A stretch of 28,060 nt of DNA from Cladosporium sp. IMV 00045 (taxonomy: Eukaryota; Ascomycota; Dothideomycetes; Cladosporiales; Cladosporiaceae): positions 1 through 28,060 of the forward strand of contig MSJI02000229.1 in the NCBI GenBank assembly GCA_001931905.2, read 5' to 3'. The notes beneath the pieces are model-generated. The model had not been told where the DNA came from. It was given only the letters and a program-made list of their open reading frames with translations, and searched no databases. Position numbers and translations under genes: made by a program. Shown in pieces: positions 19,010 through 26,999 of the stretch (position 1 is the first letter of the stretch; each line of letters begins with the position of its first letter).

Positions 19010-20845
19010 ATGCCGAAGATTGTGGTGGTACCACACTCGGCCATTGTTGTTCGACGTCCGGAGAAGGCCGATCTTCAATCCACTACGCACTGCACTGGTC
19101 CTCTTCGAACACGATTCGGCAAACGAGGCGTCCGCTTGCCTTCCAGTCCGACTAGCCCGCAGGCACCCAATGCCGGCATCTTCCGATCATCGACCCTTCG
19201 AAGGATTCTCCGCCGTGGCTCAACCGGCGCCACAGGCAAAGATGCCCGTGCTGATCACATTTTCGGACTTCATGCGAACAATCAGCAGCAAGAATTGCGC
19301 AGACGCAATACGGAGGAAAGTCTCCGCCGCAAGGCCAAGACCAGTGTTTCGAGGCCATTGAAATCGCCACCGGCACCCAATCGCGATGTTCTCCAGGAAT
19401 ATGGAGAGAGGCAGGATGACTGGAGGAAGCGTTCAATGGCGCTGAAGAACGAGAAAGCTAAGAACTCGAGCGTCAAACGGTGGAGTCTCAGGACGTGGAA
19501 GGTCGATTCTGGGCGGGAGCATGTTCCCAAGTCGCGCGCTCCGAAAGCACTGCCTACCGGCCCTCGAGCCAAGCCGGTGCCTTCATCTCTGGCGAAGAGA
19601 GTGATGAGTTTCGGTAGTCAAAGATGGAGTTTCCGACCTGTGCCTGAGACATTGACTGTCAGAAACGATCGAAAGAAGTATACTCGTCTCTCAAGTCCTA
19701 CTTCGAAACATAATCGCTCAGCCAGCGACGCTCGTGTCCCACATAACTACCAGCAGAGAACGCCATCAATCCAGCCCCAGAAGGCGGCTAGCATGAGATC
19801 TTTGCGCCCGCAAGTATCTTACGAAAACCATCTAGCTGTCCCAAAGCGGCAGCATGCCCAAGGTCACATCGACCAACGATTTGGCCATCCTGCCATCCGC
19901 CAACAGATCTCGTTCGACGACAGGCTTGCAATGTCTAGTCGTCGGCTTGGTCAGGCCCTTTCAGATCAAAGGAACATCCATCCTGCTCTACGTCAACAGA
20001 CATCGTTGGATGGGAACCTCACCGTTCGGACACGATTGGGCATCCAGCAGCATCTGGACGAAAGACACATCCATCCTGCACTTCGCACAAATCCCCCAAC
20101 CATCACCAGCCTCTCAACTAGACCACAGAATGCTCCCATGATTCCTCACCAGCAACACAAGCCGGCAGTACCGCGGGTCCGCATCATCCCACCATCGACC
20201 TTCATCCAACCTAACAACTTCACGACCAAACACACAATCTTACCCATCAAACCTCCTACCATGCAAGAGCAGACTGCCCTTGTAAGAAGCCTCAACAGCA
20301 TGCGAGCCAGCGTCTCTGTCGAACCACTTGACCTCCACCCTCTGCTGAGCAACCACGCGCAAGACCACGCCGCTCTGTACTTAGCCCCACTACCGCCACC
20401 CAAGCCTCTTCCGCCTGGCTACGCACCCCGCAGGTCTTCCGCGAGACAGATCAAGCATCGCGCCACGACAATCGAAGCAATCGAATTCAAACCCCCCGGC
20501 AGCGCAGCCGCCGTTCGTCTCATATCCCCACCCGGTTTGGGAGCGTTAGCCTGCGGCGAGCTCTGGGCTGGTGGGAAATACAAGCGACACAAGACCGTGA
20601 GACATGGACAAGTGCCTTCGCAGCACCGGTTTACGCTCTTGCCTGGCTTCGAGCTGAATGATAGGGACAGTGTGGCTACCAATGAGAGTTGGAACGCAGG
20701 TGCCAGTTGGTGTGGGTGTGCCGAGTGGGATGCTTATCGAGTTGTGACGGATGGGAGGTGGAAGTGCTGCGGTGTTGGTAGGGCGGAGGACGGGAGGTGG
20801 GTGGTTGAGCTGTGGGAGCCTGAGGGAGGAGAGCCGTTGAAGTGA
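19010..20845 (+). CDS. Unrecognised basic protein with three 31-residue repeats
   Basis: One exon of 611 residues. An in-frame TAG lies 15 nt upstream of the ATG, so the start is well bounded unless an unseen intron exists. The N-terminal two-thirds is Arg/Lys/Ser/Pro-rich and probably disordered (for example LRRILRRGSTGATGK, KRWSLRTWKV). Residues about 266-358 are three consecutive 31-residue repeats. A Pro-rich linker follows. The last 110 residues look folded: a Trp/Cys-rich block with GLGALACGELWAGGKY, SWCGCAEWDAYRVVTDGRW and KCCGVGRAEDGRWVVELWEP. I know no family with this layout and assign no function. No signal peptide or membrane segment. Its 3' end faces the 3' end of the gene at 21108-21933. 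Confidence 0.75.
   Translation: MPKIVVVPHSAIVVRRPEKADLQSTTHCTGPLRTRFGKRGVRLPSSPTSPQAPNAGIFRSSTLRRILRRGSTGATGKDARADHIFGLHANNQQQELRRRNTEESLRRKAKTSVSRPLKSPPAPNRDVLQEYGERQDDWRKRSMALKNEKAKNSSVKRWSLRTWKVDSGREHVPKSRAPKALPTGPRAKPVPSSLAKRVMSFGSQRWSFRPVPETLTVRNDRKKYTRLSSPTSKHNRSASDARVPHNYQQRTPSIQPQKAASMRSLRPQVSYENHLAVPKRQHAQGHIDQRFGHPAIRQQISFDDRLAMSSRRLGQALSDQRNIHPALRQQTSLDGNLTVRTRLGIQQHLDERHIHPALRTNPPTITSLSTRPQNAPMIPHQQHKPAVPRVRIIPPSTFIQPNNFTTKHTILPIKPPTMQEQTALVRSLNSMRASVSVEPLDLHPLLSNHAQDHAALYLAPLPPPKPLPPGYAPRRSSARQIKHRATTIEAIEFKPPGSAAAVRLISPPGLGALACGELWAGGKYKRHKTVRHGQVPSQHRFTLLPGFELNDRDSVATNESWNAGASWCGCAEWDAYRVVTDGRWKCCGVGRAEDGRWVVELWEPEGGEPLK
19805..20083 (+). repeat. Three in-frame tandem 93-bp repeats (31 residues each)
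   Basis: Units at 19805-19897, 19898-19990 and 19991-20083 encode repeats of the form R-(P/Q)-Q-x-S-(Y/F/L)-(E/D)-x-x-L-x-(V/M) followed by about ten variable residues and D-(Q/E)-R-x-x-H-P-A-(I/L). The third is followed by another R. Each copy is exactly 31 residues with no indel, although the sequences have diverged, which suggests constraint on repeat length. Confidence 0.85.
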
Positions 20846-21107
20846 TGTTGTGGCTTGCTTTGGAGTACTGCTGAATTGCTGACCGTGGTCGGAGTTTGTT
20901 CGTGATCTTGTGTTCGTTGTGCGTTCTACATGCTTAGTACTGTCTCCAGATATCTCAATTGTATCAAGTTTGGTTGATGTTCGCATGCTTGTAGAGGTCG
21001 TCAATCCAAATGTACATGTATCATACACTATTTTACAGACGACAATGTCTTCCTTGACAATATGCGCAAGATCCCCATTTCCCAATATTAATCACACAAT
21101 GTGATGT

Positions 21108-21933
21108 TCAACCATGCTGCCTCGCCTGTGCATCCAGCTCTTTCAATCTCGTCACCAACTTCTCTCTCAGAAAGGGACTCAACCCCAGCACACCCTCATT
21201 CGTACACGCACGATACGTCCCAGCCTCCTGATACCTGCCGTTACCATCCACAAAGTTCCCCTCACCATCCACCTCCAAGCTCCCAAAAATATCCTCCGGC
21301 CACGCGACACGCCCGAAATCGGGCGGATTCCTCTGATCGCTGACGTGAATGTACCCTCCCCTCCCCGCACCACCCATGCCGCCCTGACTGCTCGCGCCGC
21401 CCGCACCATCACCACCCGCGCCGCCCCCGCCACCGTACGTCTGCGCCGACGCGCGGCGCCGCTTCTTCTGCTGCGGGAAGAAGACGCCGCCCGACCCCAG
21501 CGCGGAGCCCGCTTGCGAGGCGTACATGGCCGCTGCGGCTTGCACGTCGGGGTCTTGCGCGGCGTTTTCGCGGATCGTGTGGTGCAGGAGTTTGAAGAAT
21601 TCGGTGTTCTCGACTAGGCTGTCGGGTGTGGGTGGGTTGGTGGGGGAGGTTCCTATCGCGAGTGAGGCTGTGGGAGGACTGTCGGGGAGGAAGGAGAGGA
21701 GGTAGGATCGCGGTTTGGCTTCGAGTTGTTCGTGGACGTACTGGGGGAAGGTGGTGTTAGCTAAGGTACGTTTCAATTGCGTCCTGGGGACGTTGTGCAT
21801 TTCAATCACTTACAATGTGCTTGTTGTTCGGCAATGTCGATACTGCTCGCTTGAGTGTTGAAGGCGCAATGATACGACTTTGCAACGAGAGCATAGCTCT
21901 GCTCGATGAGGAGAACATTGTTCGTGTAGCCAT
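21108..21933 (-). CDS. Conserved-looking protein of unknown function with probable mitochondrial presequence
   Basis: Two exons, 21814-21933 and 21108-21740, encode 250 residues. The 73-nt intron has donor GTAAGT, a GCTAAC branch point and a CCCCAG acceptor; phase 0 joining gives STLPNNKHI-YVHEQLEAKPRSYLLSFLP. Exon 1 is a good mitochondrial targeting sequence: MATRTMFSSSSRAMLSLQSR, rich in Arg, Ser and hydrophobics with no acidic residue before about position 45. The middle has a Gly-rich low-complexity loop after QQKKRRRAS. The C-terminus is compact and well patterned: HVSDQRNPPDFGRVAWPEDIFG, then GNFVDGNGRYQEAGTYRACT and GVLGLSPFLREKLVTRLKEL. It resembles fungal proteins of unknown function; I do not recognise an enzymatic motif. 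The exon-1 start was chosen because it supplies the presequence and joins cleanly. Confidence 0.8.
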
Positions 21934-22339
21934 TGCTAGAGGATAGAGAGAAGATGATGTGTGGAATGTATCTGCTACAGTATTGCTACAACGCTTGAGC
22001 TCAGAACATCAAGCTCCAGAAGTTCTGGGGACGAATGATGGTGACGTAAAACGAAACATCTGATGTAAGCACATATAATATTTCCCACGATGTACTATGT
22101 ACTCTATTGGAACTAAATAAGTTTCAAGACTCTCTATCGAATGAAATGGTGAATTGTCCAGAAGCAATTTCTCAGTGTCCTTTGCAGCAGGCAATGCATT
22201 TGTTCTCAGTAAGCTATTTATCTCATGCGTGAAGCGTGCTGTCTGAATCGAATCAAACGCCAGCTGTGGCTGTGCGCGAAAACGACCTCGGGGGAAGGTG
22301 GAAGATGAAATGTTGATCTCCCGACTTGCAGGTCCATCT
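21934..22339. other. Intergenic region between two minus-strand genes
   Basis: 406 bp that should contain the promoter of the mitochondrial-type protein (to its left) and the 3' UTR of the DHA1 transporter (to its right). The sequence is relatively AT-rich. No coding sequence or repeat is supported. Confidence 0.5.
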
Positions 22340-24089
22340 TTAAAACTTGACCGTGTCGTAATGACTCTTCGCCCGGATTCTCTCCCCAAACTTGTAAAAG
22401 AGCCATGGGATCGGCAACATGCCCACGCTGATGAAGCCCAGCAAGCTCGTCGCCCATCCAATGCCCAGTCGTGAGTACATCTGGAAGGTGAACAGCGGAA
22501 AGACTGCTCCAAGGGTATAGCGAGCAACTCCATTGGCTGCCATAGCCGATGCACCATTGAGTGGACCGTAAGTATCGATGAAGTACAAGGCAGCACTGAG
22601 GAAGATGCACAGATTGCCCCAAGCAAAGGGGATGCCGGCGAGGACTGGCGATATCCAGTGGATATCACTGCGAGCGGTCCAGCCGAACCAGAAGAGACTG
22701 CGAGTGGGCGTCAGCACTCTATTTCACGGGCATATGCTTTCAGAAAAAGGCACTTACCCAATCGGCACACCAAAGCATCCTAGCTGCGCACACAGGAGCC
22801 TGTACTCAGGTGGGACTGCAGTCCGACCTTCTTTGAGGACTCGTTGATGGTGCCTGGCATAATAGTATCGATCGACAAAAATGTTTGTGCCTACCGCCAG
22901 CAACACCCCTAAGCCAATCGCCAGGAACGTGAGTCCGTACTGCCAGGTGTTGAAGCCATACACGGACTCGAAAGTGTACGGGTACGCTGCGAAGAACGCG
23001 AACAGCACCGAGAATGTGAACGCGGTGTAGAGGCTGAACAGAAAAACCGTCGGCTCCGTCACCAACATGTTGAGCGGCCGTATCAATGTGACAGTCAGCA
23101 GCATCTTAGCCTTGCCGAGACCACTGAGTTGGAGCTCTTGGGGCGGTGCTATACTTAGTCGTTTGGCGCGTTGTCGCAGGATGATCTTCTTGTATGTTTC
23201 TGACATGAACATAATTGGCACTGAAGCTGCTAAAGCGATGAATAGGGTACACCACTGCGTCCAGCGCCAGCCCTTGAATTGGGCAGCAAAGCCTCCAATC
23301 ACTGGTCCGAGGGCAGGTCCAAGGAACTACGAGTGTCAGCGCGCACATCTACTGGGTATCCATCTGCAATGATTGGATCGGGTTTCGCGAATACTCACCG
23401 GCATCATAACGAAAAGCGAAGATGCTATCGCTCGATTCTTCGCATGATACATATCGGCATTGGTACCGGCACCAACAGCGAGCACCGGGCCTCCTGTCAT
23501 GCCCGCCAGAAAACGACAGACCAAAAGACTTCCGAATGATTTGCTGAATCCAGCTCCGAGTATAAACAGCATGTATATGATCGATGAGGCCTTGTAAACG
23601 ACGGACCGACCATAGGTTTCGGATATGGGAGCGGCGATCATTGGCCCGACTGCTAGACCGATCACGAAAAGAGACAAGGCCAGGATTGATGCCGTTCGCG
23701 AGATGGCGAAATATGCCTCTATCTCCGGGGTGCCTGGTGTGACGAGAGATGAGCCGCAGGTCACAGAGAAACCGAGACATGCTGTCGCAGCGGTGTGGTA
23801 TGCTTTCTTCATGGCGCTCCTGAGAACAGTGTGTCAGCAACATGATTGCAGTCAGAAGATGGCTTTGTATCTGCTCATACCAATTGAGTGGGTTCTCGGG
23901 ATCATCAGGTCCGGTCCAGTCTTGCGCTGTCACTGTTCTTCCTAATGGTTCCCCCGAAGCCGAATCTCCATTGGCCTTTTCGACATCTTGGTGACCCGCG
24001 TCAACGTGAAGGTCATTGGCTTTACTTCCAGTCTTGCTGGCGTCTTTGATGGAATCTGCAGCCTCCGTACTGCCCTCTTTGTCGGCCAT
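22340..24089 (-). CDS. MFS transporter, DHA1 family (drug/polyamine:H+ antiporter type)
   Basis: Four exons (23881-24089, 23399-23819, 22758-23326, 22340-22697) encode 518 residues; all joins keep frame and restore family sequence. The 70-residue soluble N-terminus ends in DWTGPDDPENPLNW-SAMKKAYH, the signature leader of fungal DHA1 transporters. Next come PEIEAYFAISRT, the conserved loop APISETYGRSVVYKAS, CRFLAGMTGGPVLAVGAG, and the antiporter motif C sequence FVMMP-FLGPALGPVIGGF, which spans intron 2. The C-terminal half has EPTVFLFSLYTAF and LFWFGWTAR...HWISPVLAGIPFAWG, ending near LLGFISVGMLPIPWLFYKFGERIR. Twelve membrane segments are expected. Relatives export azoles, polyamines and other compounds at the plasma membrane; the substrate here is unknown. 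The Met in MADKEGS was chosen; the frame is open about 50 residues upstream but that extension is not family-like. Confidence 0.92.
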
Positions 24090-25079
24090 GTCCAGAATCG
24101 GTATGTGTACGATCGGTTTGACCGTCGATGTAGATGATACTAGGATGGGCTTCGCGATGTGCAGCGATGTTGGCAAAATATTAATATTCCCGCGCGAAAG
24201 CCCGGACGAGCATCTTGTTGTTTCGAAAAAAGCAGGTGCGATCAATCCAACTCATATAAATGGCAAGGGTCTGGTTGGAGCGGCTTCTCCAAATCTGAAC
24301 ATTCGCCTGACGTGATGTATCTCCGCATAAAACCGCATTGCGCCTTCAAGGTGACGGTGCTTCTGACTTGCAGGTTTTATTAAGCACATAGTATTGCAAC
24401 ACAGGGCCAGGCCATTTGCCTCGGCTATCAAAGGTTATAGTTTCTCGTCAAAGCAGCTTGTTGTTGAAACCCTAAATGGTCGATCTAGAGCTGCCGGGCT
24501 GGAGATTGGTTGATCACTCATCAATAAATTTGGCCCATGATGCTCTTAAGCGCCTAGGGCGTGACTGCTTCGCCATTCACTAATCATGAATGGATGTCAC
24601 TGATAAATCGAGTATCGTTGGTCAAAGTCACATGAACGGAGGTCTAGGTGGACACCTCGGTTGATTGGTCACTCGCGTCATACGGGAATAGCATATCTGT
24701 CGACCGACGAACACATGCATGTTGTGGAAGACCGCAAAATTCTGGCGATGAAATTAAGAAACGGGATACCTTCTCGTTTCGTATCAGCCACGTTGTGCTT
24801 GTCGCACAGTGGGAATCTAGGTGTTCGAGAATTTCCCACTCAATATGCTGGATATAATGGCATGAACACATACAATCCCAAACCGCTCACGGCACATTGG
24901 TATAGAACGAAAACATGGTCTTCTAGCCTTAGAAATTGCTAGTGATTATCAATTACACATGTCAATGTAGTTTTGCTTGTAAGATGCATCACTCATCTCC
25001 AGGATATGAATTCTGAAGCGCGGCTGCAAAGTCATTCAAGTATTAGTAAGTCCGTTGATTTCCACAGCGTGACACAATG
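24090..25079. other. Gene-free region upstream of the DHA1 transporter
   Basis: About 1 kb. The left end should hold the transporter promoter. A 7-bp perfect inverted repeat with a 7-nt loop lies at 24573-24593 (CCATTCA/TGAATGG). Short ORFs near 24644-24942 on both strands have no recognisable features. The sequence lacks the G/C third-position pattern of local genes. A few words resemble the tandem array to the right (for example a TATAATGGCAT near 24853), so it may contain older, more decayed copies. Confidence 0.45.
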
Positions 25080-26086
25080 TGAGATCTTTCACATTTTGGT
25101 ATATTTTCAATTTGATGCAAGTCTAATTCCTAGTGTCATCAATTGTGCTTCTCCCGGGATGGTGATCCCCCTTCTACTGCTATCGTTGACTTCCGCACTT
25201 GCAACATGTCAGTGGCACTGAGAAATCAATATGACGAATTACACGTAGATGGATGATTTCAGCTGCTTCAACAACAAATCTACGATCATTTTTGTGAGAC
25301 TGGTCCCAGTGCAGGTACTATTCCCAGTGACGATTGTGCTAGTATCGGCAACTTCAGTCACGTCGAATTACGGGATCGCAAATGAGAGTACTGTTTTAAA
25401 GGGACGATATCTCCGAAAACTGGGCGCAAGTACCAATGGCTTTGGATGATATGATGTGATCAGACCCCACTGAGATGTAGGTGCTGGAGTGCAAAGCTTT
25501 CTCCAGTAGATATGCGAGTATCAGACTCTCTAGAGTCCCAAAAATGATTCAGTACCACTGAGAGATATTTTCTAAAATGCAGAGATCCCTGAGTTGAGAG
25601 CGCAAATATCATCGGCTTCGTAAATAGAAGTTGTATGGAGACCACTGAGATACGTATGCTGAGCGCATTATTTCTCCTGTCGCTGGGTGCAAATATCTGC
25701 GATGCTAGCAGCAAATGTTTACATCTCTTCGCCATTGAGATACAAGTGTTCGAAGTCGCGGCTCTCCGTGATAGGCTGGCAAGTATCAGCGGCTTTGACG
25801 GGCTATAATGGCATCGTCACCGCTGAGATGTCCGCATTACACAGCGTGGCTCTCCGCAGCGAGCGTGCTGGTACCAGCGGATTTGGCAGTCCATTCTCAT
25901 AGTGCTCCCTTTGAGATAAGCGGATAAGATGACCCAGCTCTCTGTTCCCGAAATGCATGTACCATCGACTCTAAACGGCATTTGCATGGTGTTGCCTTTG
26001 AGTGATCCACTTTACAGCAAACAGAAAGACAAGCTTTGTGGCTTGAAACAAGCTTCACCTAGAAGTCACTTCATCCGATCTGCAGA
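25080..26086. repeat. Degenerate tandem array with 88-bp period
   Basis: TGAG-starting unit heads lie at 25295, 25383, 25471, 25559, 25646, 25736, 25824, 25912 and 25999, spaced 88, 88, 88, 87, 90, 88, 88 and 87. A second block close to GCAAGTATCAGCGGCTTTG follows at offset 46 (47 in one copy) in eight of these nine units, and a CTCTCC-like block near offset 27 in several. The two best-matching neighbours begin at 25736 and 25824. To the left, a 76-bp unit at 25219 with its core at offset 35 looks like the same unit with a 12-bp deletion, and another head lies at 25080. No unit length is a multiple of three on average and stops interrupt all frames, so it is not coding now. Confidence 0.8.
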
Positions 26087-26189
26087 GAAAGCTTACGACT
26101 CCTTCACTGCAGTTATACATTTCCTTTCATGACATATACAGCATCAAACATCCTGGCACCAGAAATCACACACTTCTATCATCATCACA

Positions 26190-26543
26190 ATGGCTGACTG
26201 CGGCTTCCTGCCATTACCAGTTGTGTGCATTCAGTGTGGCACAAGTACGAGTATCTCCCAATCAATCTCTCTCCGCGAGCAAACTGCTGATTAAGTCACC
26301 AAGATCAAAACCCGTGCCATGTCAAAATTGTTGGACCTACGTTGGGGTTCCTGTTAGGCGTCCTCCTAGCTGTACGAATAATCAACAGTGAATCTCGCTC
26401 GACTCTTTCTTCTAACTTGATCACAGATTATTTGCTGGCCGGCTGCCATCTTTTGCGGCTGTTGCTGCACAGAGGCTGGCAAGAAGACGCTCGGATACCC
26501 TGCCGATGCGAGCAGGCGATTCACTGATTGTATACCTTTTTGA
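26190..26543 (+). CDS. Small cysteine-rich membrane protein, 79 residues, three exons
   Basis: Exons 26190-26244, 26304-26371 and 26427-26543. Intron 1 (59 nt) has donor GTACGA and an AAG acceptor; intron 2 (55 nt) has donor GTACGA, a CTAAC branch point and acceptor CACAG. Joined, they encode 79 residues. Residues 1-23 hold CGFLPLPVVCIQCG with a CxxC pair; about 27-50 is one hydrophobic segment (VGPTLGFLLGVLLA-IICWPAAIF) that runs smoothly across the second splice; a CGCCC cluster follows; then a polar tail (EAGKKTLGYPADASRRFTD). There are ten Cys in all. The smooth hydrophobic segment over a strong splice junction is the main evidence. I do not assign a function; the plan, CxxC before a membrane segment ending in Cys, recalls small BRI3- or LITAF-like membrane proteins only in general style. 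Another acceptor (TTAAG, 26295) would shift frame and stop early. Confidence 0.6.
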
Positions 26544-26999
26544 TCCCTGATCAAAGCAACTCGAGAAGTGAAACGCGTAGCAGCGATGCACGACAGCACG
26601 ACAAATGGGGGGAAATTGAAACGGCGTTGGTGAATGTTTGACCCTTTGCATTGAAAGGTCTGATGTATCATGATTTAGCGCTAATTATCGGGTATTGGAG
26701 TTCTGTATATCTCACTACTGCCCTCAGCAAGACACGAACGACTGCTGCCTAGGTTGCCTTCGCTCCTTCCACTTGAGTCGCGCCTTCCTCTTGTGGCTCC
26801 TTCCGCGTTAAGTGAAGCCACAGCATCCCAACAACAACACCATGTGACTCAACCGAAGCGCTCGCCTTGACCTCCCAAACAAAAACTTCACTCGCCGCGG
26901 CTTTTCCTCACCCTTCCTACTGCTAACCTTGTCTTTCCAACTGTCCACGACCTCACAAACGCCAAGTTGCATCCTACCTTGACATCACAATTGCAGACA
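26544..26999. promoter_or_regulatory. Upstream region of the partial gene at the right edge
   Basis: 456 bp between the small cysteine-rich gene and the next ATG. The last 150 bp before 27000 are C/T- and CAA-rich, typical of a fungal 5' UTR. The left part would contain the 3' UTR of the small gene. Reverse ORFs at 26366-26671 are antisense to the small gene and are not supported. Confidence 0.45.

Noticed and set aside
23349..24245. 298-codon reverse ORF at the DHA1 5' end as a single gene
   Set aside because: It reads through intron 1 in the wrong frame after NPLNW; splicing at 23880/23820 restores the transporter sequence.
24573..24593. Short inverted repeat as a transposon end or terminator
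   Set aside because: Seven-base arms with no matching partner, target duplication or adjacent gene; such palindromes occur by chance.
25295..26086. The 88-bp array as a cluster of decayed tRNA genes
   Set aside because: The unit length is tRNA-like, and one copy has GTTCGAA, but this box is not shared by other units and no acceptor-stem pairing was seen.
26190..26543. The small cysteine-rich gene as a frameshifted pseudogene
   Set aside because: Using the AAG acceptor at 26303 and the GTACGA donor at 26372 gives an uninterrupted frame, so no frameshift is needed.
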